A stretch of DNA of 64,000 nt from Lysobacter arvi (GTDB lineage Bacteria; Pseudomonadota; Gammaproteobacteria; Xanthomonadales; Xanthomonadaceae): positions 186,001-250,000 of the forward strand of contig JARUHG010000003.1 in assembly GCA_031216755.1 (NCBI GenBank), in the 5' to 3' direction. Numbering within the stretch: position 1 is the first letter of the stretch; each line of letters starts with the position of its first letter. Below are positions 25,912 through 39,322 of this stretch, piece after piece. The position numbers and the translations under genes are program-made. The notes below the pieces were generated by a model, which worked only from the letters and a program-made list of their open reading frames with translations, searched no databases and was not told the origin of the DNA.

Positions 25912-26421
25912 TTACTTCGCGGTGTAGACGATCTCGACGCGACGGTTCTTGGCCCAGCAGTCCTCGTTCGAGTCCGTGCAGACCGGGCGCTCTTCGCCGT
26001 AGCTGGTCACGGTGATCTGGCTGCCCGAGCCACCGTTGGCCTGGACGGCCGACGACACGGCGTTGCCGCGGCGCTCGCCCAGACCCAGGTTGTACTCGCG
26101 GCTGCCGCGCTCGTCGGCATGGCCTTCCAGCGTCATGCGCGAGGACGGACGGTCACGCAGGTACTTGGCGTGGCAGCCGACGATGGCCTGGAACTCCGGA
26201 CGCAGGGTGTCCTGGTCGAAGTCGAAGTACACGACGCGCTGGCGCAGGCAGGCGTCGGTGTCGAGGTCGTTCGGACCGTACACGCCCGAGGTGGTGGGCT
26301 GCTCGGTCTGGGCCGGCGGCGGGGTGGTTTCGGCAACCGGGGTTTCCTTGACCTTCTTGGAGCAGGCCACGGCCGCGGTGCACAGCACGGCGGCGAGCAG
26401 GATACGAGTGGTGTTATTCAT
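25912..26421 (-). CDS. pal: Peptidoglycan-associated lipoprotein Pal
   Basis: An outer-membrane lipoprotein anchoring the envelope to peptidoglycan. The 169 residues have a lipobox AVAC with Cys20, a Pro/Thr linker and an OmpA-like domain (about 60-169) with VYFDFDQDTL, LEGHADERGSREYNLGLGERR and RRVEIVY, which bind diaminopimelate. It includes two cysteine pairs outside the lipobox. It lies between tolB and cpoB on the same strand. Confidence 0.97.
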   Translation of the reverse strand: MNNTTRILLAAVLCTAAVACSKKVKETPVAETTPPPAQTEQPTTSGVYGPNDLDTDACLRQRVVYFDFDQDTLRPEFQAIVGCHAKYLRDRPSSRMTLEGHADERGSREYNLGLGERRGNAVSSAVQANGGSGSQITVTSYGEERPVCTDSNEDCWAKNRRVEIVYTAK

Positions 26422-26495
26422 GGTTGTTCCTCGTCAAATCGGGCGTGGGACAGATCGGGGCAAACAGCTATCAGCAATACACCGCTTTGGTTATA

Positions 26496-27812
26496 TCAAC
26501 GCGGCAAACGGAATGGCCCCCAGGCCGGCTCACGCACGTCCCCATCCGCCAGCACCAGGCGCTGGCGCACCCGGCCGTCGGACGATACGGCGTAGAGCAC
26601 GCCCCGGCGGCCCTCGCGCGCAGCATAAAGGATCATCGCCCCGTTGGGTGCAAAGCTCGGCGACTCGTCCAGCGAGCCGGGCGAAAGTGTGCTCCACCGC
26701 GCAGCACCGAGGCTGCTGTCCATCAGCGCGATGCGGTAGTTGTTGCCGCTTCCCTGGGCGGTGGCGATCTTCTTGCCGTCGAACGACACGCTCGCGCTGG
26801 CGTTGTAGCTGCCCTGGAAGGTCACGCGGGTCGCGCTGCCGCCGCTGGACGGCACCGAATAGATCTGCGGACGCCCGCCGCGATCGGAGGTGAAGTAGAT
26901 CGTGCTGCCGTCGGCGCTCCAGGTCGGCTCGGTGTCGATGGCGAAATGGTTGGTCAGCTGGGTCAGGTTCTTGCTGCCCAGGTCCATCACGTAGATCTCC
27001 GGGTTGCCGGTGCGCGAGAGCGTCAGCGCGAGGCGACGGCCATCGGGCGAGAACGACGGCGCACCGTTGATGCCACGGTACTTGGCCACCAGTTCGCGCG
27101 CGCCGGTGGCGATGTTCTGGATGTAGATCGACGAGTTGCCGCCTTCGAAGCTGACATACGCCAGGCGGTTGCCGTCCGGGCTCCACGAGGGCGACAACAG
27201 CGGCTCGGGCGAGCGCACGACGGTCTGCGGATTGAAGCCGTCCGAGTCGGCGACCATCAGTGCGTACTGCGCGCCGCGTCCGCTGCCGGTGGCGGTGACG
27301 TACGCGATGCGGGTGAAGAACGCCCCGCGCACACCGGTGATCTTCTCGTACACGGCATCGGCGATCTGGTGCGCGACGTCGCGCATCGCATTGGCGCGCG
27401 CGGTCAGCGCGAAGCCGAGCAGGCGCTGCTGCTTGGCCACGTCGAACAGTTCGTATTCGACGCGGTAGCTGCCCGCGCCGGCATCGAGGACGCGGCCCAC
27501 GACGATGTAATCCTGGTTGAGCGCGCGCCAGGTCGGGTAATTGATCTCGCCGCCGCGCGTGGGCTTCTCGACGATGTCAGCCACCGGGAGGGGGCGGAAC
27601 TGGCCGGACCGCGCCAGGTCCGCGGCCACCACCTCGCCGATGTCGGTCTGCGGTGCGGTCGCGCCGCCCTGGTAGGGCATCGGGACGACCGTGATCGGCA
27701 GGGCTGCGGCGTTGCCGCCGACGATGTCGATCTCCAGCCCTTGCTGGGCCATGGCGGACAGGGGCAGCAACAGGGCCAGCAGGGAAGCCAGCCAGGCGAG
27801 GGATCGTTTCAT
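26496..27812 (-). CDS. tolB: Tol-Pal system periplasmic beta-propeller protein TolB
   Basis: TolB binds Pal and is released by TolA. From Met at 27812 it has 438 residues: a signal peptide ending LSAMAQQ, an N-terminal alpha/beta domain (about 22-160) and a six-bladed propeller with repeated SPDG/SADG turns ([39 protein letters not shown]). The frame extends 16 codons upstream, but only this Met precedes a signal peptide. It stands 150 bp after tolA and 74 bp before pal. Confidence 0.97.
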   Translation of the reverse strand: MKRSLAWLASLLALLLPLSAMAQQGLEIDIVGGNAAALPITVVPMPYQGGATAPQTDIGEVVAADLARSGQFRPLPVADIVEKPTRGGEINYPTWRALNQDYIVVGRVLDAGAGSYRVEYELFDVAKQQRLLGFALTARANAMRDVAHQIADAVYEKITGVRGAFFTRIAYVTATGSGRGAQYALMVADSDGFNPQTVVRSPEPLLSPSWSPDGNRLAYVSFEGGNSSIYIQNIATGARELVAKYRGINGAPSFSPDGRRLALTLSRTGNPEIYVMDLGSKNLTQLTNHFAIDTEPTWSADGSTIYFTSDRGGRPQIYSVPSSGGSATRVTFQGSYNASASVSFDGKKIATAQGSGNNYRIALMDSSLGAARWSTLSPGSLDESPSFAPNGAMILYAAREGRRGVLYAVSSDGRVRQRLVLADGDVREPAWGPFRLPR

Positions 27813-27964
27813 CGGCACTCCAGTCTTCAATCCGTTCGGTTGGCGGATCGCGGGCGGCAATCCGTTCAGCTTTGTAATTGTTAACGCCGACAGGTGAACG
27901 CCGCCTCAAAGCTGAACCTTGCGTCCCGCCGCGGCACGGCGCGGTTCGCGGCCGCTTGGCGGCC

Positions 27965-28936
27965 TCAGCGGTCCTGCGCGGTGAAGTTCAGCGTCAGGTT
28001 GCGGGCGAACACCGACTCGAAACCGGCGTACGGCAGGGGCTGGGCCTTGAGGACGGCGGCTTCGATCGAGCGCCGGCCCTGCTCATCGTAGGCGCAGGGC
28101 GATGACACTTCCGCGCTCATCACCTGCCCGCCCGGCAGCTGCCGGATCACCAGCGTGCAGCGCGCGCCCACCGGCACCGTTTCCGGACGCGTCCACTTCG
28201 CGAGGATCGCCTCCTGCAGGGCTGCCGCGTAGCGCGCTTTCAGGCCCGTGTCGACACCGTTGTTGCCCGGCGGCGGGCCGGCGGCATCGCTGCCGCTGCT
28301 GGGCGAGGTCTCCGACGCCTGGCGCGCCCGGACATCGGCGATCTGGCGCAACCGCTGCTCGGCCAGGTTGGCCTCGCGTGCCGCCTGTTCGCGCTTCTTG
28401 CGGATCTCGGCAAGCTTCTGCTGGCGCTCCTGTTCCTGCTGCGCGGCCAGCCGGCGTTGCTGTTCGACTTCCTGCTGGCGCTTCTGCTCCGTGAGGTCGA
28501 CCTGCTCCTGCTTGCGCTTGAGCTCCTGTGCCTTCTTTTCCTCGGCCGGCGTCGGGGTCGGGGTCTCGACCACCGCTTCCTGGTTCTCGGTATCCGGCAC
28601 CGGGATGAAGTCCTGCGCCTGCTGCTGCGGTGGCGCGACCGCGTCCTGCGGCACGGGTTCGGGCAAGGGCTGCGGCAGCGGCGCGACGTCTTCCGGCTCC
28701 GGCGGCGGCGGGATCTCCTCCTCCACCGGCTTGGGCCGATCGCGCAGCGTGCGCTGCATCGCCGGCGACAGCGCGTTGGCGTCGATCAGTTCGGCCGCGA
28801 CCGGTGAACCGGCCACGGACACCGGCGCGCTCGAGCGCGTCCAGAACAGGCCGATGAACATCAGCGCGAACAGCAGCACATGCAGCAGCAGCGCCGCGAT
28901 GATCGCCTGCGTGGTGTCTGCGCGCGTTTCCCGCAT
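27965..28936 (-). CDS. tolA: Tol-Pal inner-membrane linker TolA
   Basis: TolA spans the periplasm and couples TolQR energy to TolB-Pal. The 323 residues comprise one N-terminal membrane helix (about 10-32), a Pro/Glu-rich stretch (about 65-130), a long Gln/Glu/Lys/Arg coiled coil (about 130-205) and a C-terminal domain with two cysteines (GARCTLVIRQLPGG and SSPCAYDEQGRRSIEAAV). Its ATG overlaps the end of tolR, indicating coupling. Confidence 0.95.
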   Translation of the reverse strand: MRETRADTTQAIIAALLLHVLLFALMFIGLFWTRSSAPVSVAGSPVAAELIDANALSPAMQRTLRDRPKPVEEEIPPPPEPEDVAPLPQPLPEPVPQDAVAPPQQQAQDFIPVPDTENQEAVVETPTPTPAEEKKAQELKRKQEQVDLTEQKRQQEVEQQRRLAAQQEQERQQKLAEIRKKREQAAREANLAEQRLRQIADVRARQASETSPSSGSDAAGPPPGNNGVDTGLKARYAAALQEAILAKWTRPETVPVGARCTLVIRQLPGGQVMSAEVSSPCAYDEQGRRSIEAAVLKAQPLPYAGFESVFARNLTLNFTAQDR

Positions 28937-29391
28937 CAGCGACGGCCCTGGCCCTGCGTGGCCTGGTCAGGCTGGCTCATCAGTCCGACCTTCTTGACGT
29001 TGGCGCCCTGCAGCAGCACCAGCGCGTCCATGACCTTCTGGTAGTTGGCCTTCGCGTCGCCCGCGACGAAAACGGCCACGTCGGGGTTCTGCGACACGAT
29101 GCCGCGCACCTTGGCGGTCAGGGTTTCGGCGGTGACGGCCTCGTTGCTGCCGGCCTTCACCGTCAGGAAGTAGTTGCCGGCGGCGTCGACGCTGACGATC
29201 ACCGGATCCTTCTTTTCCTGGATCGACTTCGCGTTGGACTGCGGCAGGTCGATGTCCACGCCGAGGTTGAGCAGCGGCGCGGTGACCATGAAGATGATGA
29301 GCAGCACGAGCATGACGTCGATGTACGGCACGACGTTGATCTCGGCCTTGAGCTTGCGCTTGCGATGGCGGCGCGCGGAGATTCCGGCCAT
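28936..29391 (-). CDS. tolR: Tol-Pal proton-channel subunit TolR
   Basis: A 151-residue ExbD/TolR family protein with one membrane helix (about 21-43: INVVPYIDVMLVLLIIFMV) containing the essential proton-carrying Asp of the YIDVMLVLL motif, and a periplasmic domain. It forms the motor with TolQ. It overlaps tolA and lies about 90 bp after tolQ. Confidence 0.96.
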   Translation of the reverse strand: MAGISARRHRKRKLKAEINVVPYIDVMLVLLIIFMVTAPLLNLGVDIDLPQSNAKSIQEKKDPVIVSVDAAGNYFLTVKAGSNEAVTAETLTAKVRGIVSQNPDVAVFVAGDAKANYQKVMDALVLLQGANVKKVGLMSQPDQATQGQGRR

Positions 29392-29481
29392 GGCTTCCTC
29401 AGGTGGCCCGGCGCGTCAGCGGCCAGGGCGGCAGTTGAAGAGTCCGCACGTCGGCGTGCGGGCTTTTGCGAGGGATCGGCA

Positions 29482-30267
29482 TCAGGTCTCGTCGACCTGG
29501 CGCTGCAGGATCGAGGAGAACTCTTCGGAGAACGCGTCGTAACGCACGGCGATGCGCTCGACCTTCGTCGCGAAACGGTTGTACGCCCACACCGCCGGGA
29601 TGGCCGCGAACAGGCCCATCGCGGTGGCGACCAGCGCCTCGGAGATGCCCGGCGCGACCGTGGCGATCGTCGCCTCCTTCATGTTCGCCAGGCCCTGGAA
29701 CGAAATCATGATGCCCCACACCGTGCCGAACAGACCGACGTAAGGACTGATCGAACCGACGTTGGCGAGGAATTCCAGGTTGTGTTCCAGCCCGTCGATC
29801 TCGCGCGAACCGGTGGCGCGCATGGCGCGCTGCGCGCCTTCCAGCTGCATGCGGCTGTCGGCGCCGCGACGCTGGCGCAGGCGGCTGAACTCACGGAAGC
29901 CCGCTTCGAAGATCGCTTCCAGGCCGGCGATGTCGCGATTGCGTTCGGTCGCGCCGGCGTAGAGCTTGGACAGCTCGGCGCCGGACCAGAAGCGCTCTTC
30001 GAACTGGTCGGCTTCGCGCGCGGCGCGGTCGAGCACGCGCTTCTTGCGGAAGATGATCACCCAGGAAGCGATGGACCCGAAGAGCAACAGCAGCATCACC
30101 AGTTGCACCGGGATGCTCGCGTGCAGCACCAGGGTGAGCAGGTTGAGGCTGTTTTCGCCGGCCGCACCGGCCGTCACGGCCTGCGCGGCATTGGCCGCGG
30201 CGTTGGCGGCGTCTTCCGGAAGGGCCTCGACCGTCGTGGCCTGCAGGGCGGTCAGCAGTGGCGTCAT
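29482..30267 (-). CDS. tolQ: Tol-Pal proton-channel subunit TolQ
   Basis: An ExbB/TolQ family inner-membrane protein with three helices (about residues 50-72, 165-190 and 200-225) and the conserved VGLFGTVWGIM and GISEALVATAMGLFAAIPA motifs that line the channel with TolR. At 261 residues it is longer than E. coli TolQ because of an Ala/Asn-rich N-terminal stretch (about 15-40). It is the first of the tolQRAB-pal run, 107 bp after ybgC. Confidence 0.96.
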   Translation of the reverse strand: MTPLLTALQATTVEALPEDAANAAANAAQAVTAGAAGENSLNLLTLVLHASIPVQLVMLLLLFGSIASWVIIFRKKRVLDRAAREADQFEERFWSGAELSKLYAGATERNRDIAGLEAIFEAGFREFSRLRQRRGADSRMQLEGAQRAMRATGSREIDGLEHNLEFLANVGSISPYVGLFGTVWGIMISFQGLANMKEATIATVAPGISEALVATAMGLFAAIPAVWAYNRFATKVERIAVRYDAFSEEFSSILQRQVDET

Positions 30268-30374
30268 GCTTGGTTCTCCGTGCCCGTCGAACGGGACTGT
30301 CTGAACATGTGTCCCGAGGGACGTGTGTCTCTAACGAATGCGTATCGAGTTCGGGGTGAACGCGCGGACGCCGA

Positions 30375-30809
30375 TCAACGCGGCCGTTCGAGCGCCTTGA
30401 GCTCGTCCAGCAGCGGCGAGGGAATCCCGCGCGGGCGGAAACCGCCGGCATCGAGCGCCGCCACGCGCACCTGCGCGGTCAACAGCACCTCGTCGCCGCG
30501 GCGGATCGTCTGCGCGAAAACCGCGCTCGCGCGCCGACATTCCGTGAGCTCGACCTCCACGGCCAGCGCATCGTCCAGACGCGCCGGCTTGAGGAAATCG
30601 ATCTGCATCGCGCGCACCGCGAACACCAGATCGTGCTCGCGCCGCAACAGTTCCTGGCCGTAGCCATGGGCGCGCATCCACTCGGTGCGGGCGCGCTCCA
30701 TGAAAGCCAGGTACTGCGCGTGATAGACCACCCCACCCGCGTCGGTATCTTCCCAATAGACGCGTGTCGGCCAACTGAACGCCGCCCCAATCGCCGGATC
30801 GTGTGCCAC
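30375..30809 (-). CDS. ybgC: Tol-Pal-associated acyl-CoA thioesterase YbgC
   Basis: A hotdog-fold thioesterase of 144 residues. The catalytic motif YWEDTDAGGVVYHAQYLAFMERARTEW contains the key Asp and Tyr/His region near residues 19-31. It is conserved beside tolQRA in gammaproteobacteria, where it may act on phospholipid-related acyl thioesters. The start lies one base after the ruvB stop. Confidence 0.95.
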   Translation of the reverse strand: MAHDPAIGAAFSWPTRVYWEDTDAGGVVYHAQYLAFMERARTEWMRAHGYGQELLRREHDLVFAVRAMQIDFLKPARLDDALAVEVELTECRRASAVFAQTIRRGDEVLLTAQVRVAALDAGGFRPRGIPSPLLDELKALERPR

Positions 30810-30810
30810 G

Positions 30811-31839
<1,029 letters not shown>

Positions 31840-32007
31840 GGGTCGATTGTAGAAGGCGGAACCCGGGACAGGGGACGCCGAACCCGTGCGCTGGATGACG
31901 TTCGCCGCATCTCTGTTGCCGAAAGTGATGACCGTCGCGCTACGGCGGGGTCAGGCGGCTGTGTATTCACGGGGCCCGGCCCCCGGGTTCCGGGTCCCGC
32001 ATGGACA

Positions 32008-33927
32008 TCAGATCTCCACCTGCGCGCCGAGCTCCACCAGCCGGTTCCCGGGAATCCGGAAGAACCCGGTCGCCGGCGCGGCATTGCGGTGCATGAAGGC
32101 GAACAGGCGGTCGCGCCAGATCGGCATGCCGCGATGCCGGCTCGCGACGACGGTTTCGCGACTCGCGAAATACGTCGTGTCCATCGGATCGAAATACGTG
32201 CCGCCGGCGTCGCACGAGCGCATCAGCGCGAGCGGCACGTCGGGCACTTCCATGAAGCCGAAGCGGACCAGCACGCGGTAGAAGTCCTCACCGGCGATCG
32301 ATTCGATCTTCAGTCGCTTCTCGCGCGGCGCGTAGGGGATGTTGAGCGTTTCCACGGTCAGGAACACGTTGCGCTCGTGCAGCACCTTGTTGTGCTTGAG
32401 GTTGTGCAGCAGCGCGTGCGGCACGACGCCCTTGTCGGCGGTCATGAAGATCGCCGTCCCCGGCACGCGCACGGGCGGCGCGAGCATCAGGCCGGGCAGG
32501 AAGGTGTCCAGGCCGATACCTTCCTTGCGCACTTCGTCGTGCAGCAGTTCACGGCCGCGACGCCAGGTGCGCAGCAGGGTGAACACGACCACGCCCAGCA
32601 GCAGCGGGAACCACGCGCCGTCGAAGAACTTGGCGCCGTTGGCGACCACGAAGCCCACGTCGACGATGAAGAAGACCAGGCACAGCGGCAGGACCCACGT
32701 GCGCCAGCGCGGCCACAAGGCGCGTGCGACCAGCGCCAGCAGCAGGGTGTCGATCAGCATCGTCGCCGACACCGAAATGCCGTAGGCCGTCGCCAGCGCG
32801 GTGGAGCTGCGGAACGCCAGCACGACCGCCAGCACGGCGACCATCAGCAGCCAGTTGATGCCGGGCACGTAGATCTGGCCGATGGTTTCCTGCGAGGTGT
32901 GCTTGATCTGCATGCGCGGGATGTAGCCCAGCTGCATCGCCTGACGCGATACCGAGAAGGCGCCCGTGATCACCGCCTGCGAGGCGATCACCGCCGCCAT
33001 GGTCGCCAGCACGATCATCGGGTACAGCGCCCACGAAGGGACCGCTTCGAAGAAGGGGTTCTTGACGGCGGACGGATGCCCCAGCACGAAGGCACCCTGC
33101 CCCAGGTAGTTGAGCATCAGGCACGGCAGGACGAAGGTGTACCAGGCGTACCGGATCGGGCGCTTGCCGAAATGGCCCATGTCTGCGTACAGCGCTTCGC
33201 CGCCGGTGACGGCCAGCACCACCACGCCCAGGATCAGCACCGAATGCGAGCCGTGCTCGATGAAGAACCGCGCGCCCCACATGGGGTTGAGCGCCTTGAG
33301 TACTTCGGGCGCCTCGATGATGTTGTAGATGCCGATCGCGGCCAGCGAAACGAACCACAGCGTGGTGATCGGGCCGAAGATCTTTCCGACCTTCTCGGTT
33401 CCGTGGCGCTGGGCCAGGAAGAGGACCAGCAGGATCACCACCGTGATCGGCACGATGAACCGGTGCAGACCGGGTGCGGCCACTTCGAGGCCTTCTACCG
33501 CGCCGAGCACCGAGATCGCCGGCGTGATCACGCTGTCGCCGAAGAACAGCGACGCGCCGAAGATGCCGAGGATGCCGATGACATACGCCGAACGCGATCC
33601 CTTCGGCAGCGTGCGTTGCGCCAGGGTCATCAGCGCCATGATGCCGCCCTCGCCGTTGTTGTCGGCGCGCATGATGATCGTCACGTACTTCAGGGTGACC
33701 ACGATCATCAGGGCCCAGAACACCAGCGACAGGATGCCGAGCACCGTGTCATGGTTGCTCACCAGCCCGAAGTGCGGCGAGAACGCTTCCTTCAAGGTGT
33801 ACAGCGGACTGGTGCCGATGTCGCCGAAGACCACGCCGATGGCGCCGATCACCAGGCTCGCAAGGCCCTGTTTTCCGTGGGCAGCGTGGCCGTGACCGGC
33901 GGGTGAGGAAGGAACGGAACTGGACAT
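32008..33927 (-). CDS. kup: Low-affinity potassium transporter Kup (Trk-type KUP family)
   Basis: An inner-membrane K+/H+ symporter of 639 residues with about 12 membrane helices in its first ~460 residues and a soluble C-terminal domain. The start of the membrane part has the family signature [20 protein letters not shown]. Further family blocks are [10 protein letters not shown] and [18 protein letters not shown]. It is inserted between ruvA and ruvB on the same strand, probably as part of one transcript. The 168 bp between kup and ruvB hold no gene. Confidence 0.97.
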   Translation of the reverse strand: MSSSVPSSPAGHGHAAHGKQGLASLVIGAIGVVFGDIGTSPLYTLKEAFSPHFGLVSNHDTVLGILSLVFWALMIVVTLKYVTIIMRADNNGEGGIMALMTLAQRTLPKGSRSAYVIGILGIFGASLFFGDSVITPAISVLGAVEGLEVAAPGLHRFIVPITVVILLVLFLAQRHGTEKVGKIFGPITTLWFVSLAAIGIYNIIEAPEVLKALNPMWGARFFIEHGSHSVLILGVVVLAVTGGEALYADMGHFGKRPIRYAWYTFVLPCLMLNYLGQGAFVLGHPSAVKNPFFEAVPSWALYPMIVLATMAAVIASQAVITGAFSVSRQAMQLGYIPRMQIKHTSQETIGQIYVPGINWLLMVAVLAVVLAFRSSTALATAYGISVSATMLIDTLLLALVARALWPRWRTWVLPLCLVFFIVDVGFVVANGAKFFDGAWFPLLLGVVVFTLLRTWRRGRELLHDEVRKEGIGLDTFLPGLMLAPPVRVPGTAIFMTADKGVVPHALLHNLKHNKVLHERNVFLTVETLNIPYAPREKRLKIESIAGEDFYRVLVRFGFMEVPDVPLALMRSCDAGGTYFDPMDTTYFASRETVVASRHRGMPIWRDRLFAFMHRNAAPATGFFRIPGNRLVELGAQVEI

Positions 33928-33963
33928 GGGAGCGTCTGCGTGAGGCCGCCTGGCGGCCGTGGC

Positions 33964-34554
33964 TCAACGAAGCGCGGACTTTAGCGCTTTGCGGATGATG
34001 GCGGCAGCGTCGTCGCCGGCTTCCGTGGCTTCGCGCGCCATGCGCACGGCCTCGGCGGGCTTGTAGCCCAGTTGTTGCAAGGCGATCACCGCCTCGCTCT
34101 GCGCGTCGCCGGCACCGCCCGGTGCGGTCAGCGTCGCGCCCGCGCCGGCCAGATCGGCCGCGCGATCGCGCAGTTCCACGACCATGCGCTCGGCGGTCTT
34201 CTTGCCGATGCCGGGAATGCGCGTCAGCGCGGTGATGTCGCCGGCCTGCACTAGGCGGGCGAACTCGTCCACGGACACGCCCGACAGCACCGCCAGCGCG
34301 ATCTTCGCGCCGATGCCGGAGACCTTCTGCACGTCGCGGAACAGCCGGCGCTCGCCCTCGCGCAGGAAGCCGTACAGCGAGACGCTGTCCTCCTTCTGCG
34401 CGTAATGCGTGAACAGCGACACCTCGCGCCCCAGGTCGGGCAGGTCGTAGAAGGTGCTCATCGGCGCCTCGAGCTCGTACCCGACGCCGTGGACGTCGAC
34501 GACGAGCCAGGGCGGCTGCTTCATCACGAGGGTGCCCTTCAGCCTTCCGATCAT
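33964..34554 (-). CDS. ruvA: Holliday junction-binding protein RuvA
   Basis: A tetrameric junction-binding protein that loads RuvB. It has 196 residues from the ATG at 34554, beginning [10 protein letters not shown]. It shows the OB-fold domain I, helix-hairpin-helix motifs ([13 protein letters not shown] and [16 protein letters not shown] at about 72-84 and 107-122) and a C-terminal UBA-like domain III contacting RuvB. The ATG overlaps the ruvC stop (ATGA), so the longer upstream frame is excluded. Confidence 0.97.
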   Translation of the reverse strand: MIGRLKGTLVMKQPPWLVVDVHGVGYELEAPMSTFYDLPDLGREVSLFTHYAQKEDSVSLYGFLREGERRLFRDVQKVSGIGAKIALAVLSGVSVDEFARLVQAGDITALTRIPGIGKKTAERMVVELRDRAADLAGAGATLTAPGGAGDAQSEAVIALQQLGYKPAEAVRMAREATEAGDDAAAIIRKALKSALR

Positions 34555-35078
34555 GCGCCGCGCCTCCTCAACAGATGGGTTGCCACGCCGGTGCGCGCCG
34601 CCGTAGCGCTCATATGGGCATGGGTGAGCGCGATCGCCAGTGCGTCGGCCGCGTCGGCCTGCAGCTTCGTGGGCGGAAGGTTCAGCAACAGTCGCACCAT
34701 GTGCTGGACCTGCTCCTTGTCGGCCGCGCCGCGGCCGACGAGCGATTGCTTGATCACGCGCGGCGCGTACTCGTTCACGGGCAGGCGCCGGCGCACCACG
34801 GTCGCCAGCGCCGCACCGCGCGCGTGGCCGAGCTTCAGCGCCGACGTGGCCGACTTGGCCATGAACACGGTCTCGATCGCGATCTGCTGCGGCTGCCATT
34901 CGTCCAGCAGCGCTTCGAGCCCGTCGCAGAGCAGGCCCAGGCGCGAGGGGAAATCCTCCGCCTCCAGCAGCACCAGCGCCTGCGCGTGGACGTAGGTGCA
35001 GCGCCCGTCAGGGGCGACGTCGATGACGCCCACGCCGGTGCGCTGCGAACCGGGATCGATGCCCAGGATGCGGATCAC
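34551..35078 (-). CDS. ruvC: Holliday junction resolvase RuvC
   Basis: A dimeric nuclease cutting the junctions bound by RuvAB. The start is a GTG ([15 protein letters not shown]), giving 175 residues, as in E. coli. The acidic catalytic residues are visible: Asp in GIDPG (residue about 7), Glu in AIETVFM and the Asp pair in DAADALAIA near 140-143. The reading frame continues upstream but has no homology there. It is 26 bp after yebC. Confidence 0.96.
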   Translation of the reverse strand: MIRILGIDPGSQRTGVGVIDVAPDGRCTYVHAQALVLLEAEDFPSRLGLLCDGLEALLDEWQPQQIAIETVFMAKSATSALKLGHARGAALATVVRRRLPVNEYAPRVIKQSLVGRGAADKEQVQHMVRLLLNLPPTKLQADAADALAIALTHAHMSATAARTGVATHLLRRRGA

Positions 35079-35104
35079 GTGATTGGCCTGCGCCCGACCC
35101 GAGG

Positions 35105-35833
35105 TCAGGCGTAGGCGCCCTCGTCGAGATCGGCGTTGGAATAGACGTTCTGCACGTCGTCCATGTCTTCCAGCCAGCGCAGCAACTTGACCACCTGCTG
35201 CGCGGTTTCGCCGGTGACGGCGATGTCGTTGTCGGCGCGCATGGTCACTTCGGCGATGTCGGCACTCAGGCCGGCGGCTTCCATCGCCGACTTCACGCCG
35301 GCGAAGGCGTCCGGCGCGGTGATCACGTCGATCGCGCCGTCGTCGTAGACGACCACGTCGTCGGCGCCCGCCTCGATGGCGACTTCGGTGATCTTCTCTT
35401 CGTTCGCGCCGGCGGCGAACGACAGCACGCCCAGCTTCTTGAACATGAAGGACACCGAGCCGTCCGTGCCCAGGTTGCCGCCGAACTTGCCGAACGCGTG
35501 GCGCACGTCGGCCACGGTGCGGACCCTGTTGTCGGTGAGGCATTCCACGATGACGGCGACGCCGCCCGGGGCGTAGCCCTCGTAGCGGATCTCCTCGTAC
35601 TCCACGCCCTCGAGTTCGCCGGTGGCCTTCTTGATGGCGCGCTCGATCACGTCCTTGGACATGTTGACCGCCAGGCCCTTGTCGATCGCCGCACGCAGGC
35701 GCGGATTGCCCGACGGGTCGCCGCCGCCGCTGCGCGCCGCGACGCCGATCTCGCGGATCACCTTGGTGAAGATCTTGCCGCGCTGCGCGTCCACCGCGTT
35801 CTTGCGCGCTTCGATGGAGGGACCTCTGCCCAT
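35105..35833 (-). CDS. yebC: YebC/PmpR (TACO1) family protein
   Basis: A conserved three-domain protein of 242 residues from the Met beginning [20 protein letters not shown]. Members were annotated as transcription regulators, and later work links them to translation of difficult proline-rich stretches. Typical blocks are [20 protein letters not shown] and [17 protein letters not shown]. The adjacent ruvC is its usual neighbour. A 12-codon upstream extension is not conserved and is left out. Confidence 0.95.
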   Translation of the reverse strand: MGRGPSIEARKNAVDAQRGKIFTKVIREIGVAARSGGGDPSGNPRLRAAIDKGLAVNMSKDVIERAIKKATGELEGVEYEEIRYEGYAPGGVAVIVECLTDNRVRTVADVRHAFGKFGGNLGTDGSVSFMFKKLGVLSFAAGANEEKITEVAIEAGADDVVVYDDGAIDVITAPDAFAGVKSAMEAAGLSADIAEVTMRADNDIAVTGETAQQVVKLLRWLEDMDDVQNVYSNADLDEGAYA

Positions 35834-35871
35834 GGAACCGTCCAGCTTCAATCGTGTCGAAGCGGGCAATT

Positions 35872-36522
35872 TTACTCGATCGGACCGGCGCTGCCGTGCA
35901 CGGGGAAGCGCCCGTCGCGGAAGAAGCCCACCGCAAGCCGGAGCGCGTCGGGCGAGAACAGCAGGCCGGTATGGCTGGTGGGGATCACGACGTGGTCGGC
36001 CAGTCCGTCCAGACGGGTTTCCTCGACCGCGACGGTGCCGTCGTTATCGCCGTCGAACCGGCCAAAGTAGCGGCCCAGGCCCAGCGGCGTGCGGCCGGCG
36101 ATGACGCCGACGTCGGCCCGGCCGTGCCACGGCGGGCATCCGGTACGCAACAGGCGCGCGCTGCGTCCCAGGTAGGCCCGGGTCCAGGCCTGCCCCGCCA
36201 GCGTCCTGGCGGCCGCGCTGCCGCGCAGGGGCGAACCGAGGCAGACGACGCGACGCACCGGCAGGTCGGGCTCGGATTCCAGCGCGCTCAGCGTCACCAG
36301 CCCGCCGAGACTGTGCGCCAGGACATGCGCCGGGTGCTCGCGCAAACGCCGGGCCAGCAGCGGCAGCGCCGCCTGCGGGCCGCCGGCGATCGTCGGATAG
36401 CCGAACAGCTCGGTCGCGAACCCCAGTTCGCGCAGCCGCCGCGCCAGCCATTGCATCGACAGCCTCGGCATCCACAGGCCGTGGATCAGCAGGACCTGGC
36501 GCAGTTCGGTGCGTTCGCTCAT
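35872..36522 (-). CDS. Alpha/beta-hydrolase fold esterase/lipase-like protein
   Basis: A 216-residue cytoplasmic-looking hydrolase without a signal peptide. It has the oxyanion-hole HG (LLIHGLWMP), the nucleophile elbow AHSLGG with Ser near residue 70, a likely acid ([13 protein letters not shown]) and the catalytic His in [11 protein letters not shown]. This pattern is close to triacylglycerol lipase/PGAP1-like small esterases of Xanthomonadaceae. The substrate is unknown. It lies 38 bp upstream of yebC, with no sign of its own terminator between them. Confidence 0.8.
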   Translation of the reverse strand: MSERTELRQVLLIHGLWMPRLSMQWLARRLRELGFATELFGYPTIAGGPQAALPLLARRLREHPAHVLAHSLGGLVTLSALESEPDLPVRRVVCLGSPLRGSAAARTLAGQAWTRAYLGRSARLLRTGCPPWHGRADVGVIAGRTPLGLGRYFGRFDGDNDGTVAVEETRLDGLADHVVIPTSHTGLLFSPDALRLAVGFFRDGRFPVHGSAGPIE

Positions 36523-36617
36523 GCAGACGTGGGTGTGGGCAGCGCGCCCGGAATCAAATCGTCACGGCACGTTGCCCGCGGCTTCGACGCGTCCATCCAG
36601 GGGCGAAAGCTGCCGCC

Positions 36618-37127
36618 CTAGGCCTTACGCCGCAGGATGAACTCGTGGTCGCGCGTGTTGCCGACCACGAAATCGTAGTCGCCCACGCGCTCGAACCCGT
36701 GACGGGCATAGAACCGCTGCGCGCCGAGGTTCTCGCTCCACACGCCGATCCACAGCGTGCGCGGACCGTCGCGGAGCAGCCATGCCAGCGCGGCGTCGAA
36801 CAGCCGCGACCCCCGGCCGCCGCCCTGATGATCGCGCAGCACGTACAGGCGCTTGAGTTCGCCGTCGGCCGGCGCGACCTCCGCGTGCGGCAGCGTGCAG
36901 GCGCCTGCCGTGGCGTAACCGATGGCCACGCCCTCGTCCTCCAGCAGCCACGTCGCGTATGCCGGGTCGGAAAGCAGCGAGGCCCACGCCGTCACGGCGT
37001 AGGCCTCGTCGAGGAAGTGCGACAGATCCTCCGGCGGATACAGGTGGCCGAAGGTCTGCGTGAAGCACGCCGACGACAGCGCCGACAGCGCCTGCGCGTC
37101 GGACGGAGTCGCGCGGCGCAGCTCCAT
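36618..37127 (-). CDS. GNAT family N-acetyltransferase
   Basis: A 169-residue GNAT fold protein. The acetyl-CoA-binding motif A is visible as LKRLYVLRDHQGGGRGSRLF (about 92-111, Q/RxxGxG/A type), followed by WIGVWSENLGAQRFYARHGF, which is typical of spermidine/spermine- and ribosomal-type acetyltransferases. The substrate cannot be told. It is 2 bp after the acidic-tailed protein gene and shares a transcript with aspS. Confidence 0.9.
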   Translation of the reverse strand: MELRRATPSDAQALSALSSACFTQTFGHLYPPEDLSHFLDEAYAVTAWASLLSDPAYATWLLEDEGVAIGYATAGACTLPHAEVAPADGELKRLYVLRDHQGGGRGSRLFDAALAWLLRDGPRTLWIGVWSENLGAQRFYARHGFERVGDYDFVVGNTRDHEFILRRKA

Positions 37128-37129
37128 CG

Positions 37130-37402
37130 TTACTCGTCGTCCTCTTCTTCCTCGTCGGACTCCTCGTCGTCCTCTTCGGCGTCCTCGTCCTCGTCCTCTT
37201 CCTCGTACTCGTCGCCGAAATCCTCACCGTCCCAGCGGAACTGGTCGTCCGGCACGAACGCCAGCGAGACGACGCCGGCCGCGCGCGTGCGCACCAGCCA
37301 GCCGCCGAACACCTGCGCGCGCTCGGTGACAAGGCCGGCACCGGCGGCCGAACCGGTTTCGCCGAGGGCTTCCCACTCCAGGTCAAACGGAACTTCGCTC
37401 AT
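37130..37402 (-). CDS. Small protein with a strongly acidic C-terminal tail
   Basis: Ninety residues. The first ~57 form a possible small beta domain (VFGGWLVRTRAAGVVSLAFVPDDQFRW). The last ~35 are almost all Glu/Asp. It lies 2 bp from aspS and 2 bp from the GNAT gene, so it is firmly in that operon. I do not recognise a family. The tail could mimic nucleic acid or bind basic proteins, but nothing in the sequence proves this. The reading frame is real by spacing and codon use. Confidence 0.75.
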   Translation of the reverse strand: MSEVPFDLEWEALGETGSAAGAGLVTERAQVFGGWLVRTRAAGVVSLAFVPDDQFRWDGEDFGDEYEEEDEDEDAEEDDEESDEEEEDDE

Positions 37403-37404
37403 CG

Positions 37405-39204
<1,800 letters not shown>

Positions 39205-39322
39205 GGGGGCTCCGGGTTGCGCTACAGCGGATTACGGTCCGACCGCATGGCCGGAGAACTGCGCATTTTAGCGGCAGCCACGGGCGCCGTAGCGAGGCCT
39301 CGCCAGGCGCGCCCCCGCGGCC

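Noticed and set aside
34551-35936. A 461-codon frame running through yebC and ruvC
   Set aside because: Only the last 175 codons match RuvC. The upstream part is yebC read in another frame.
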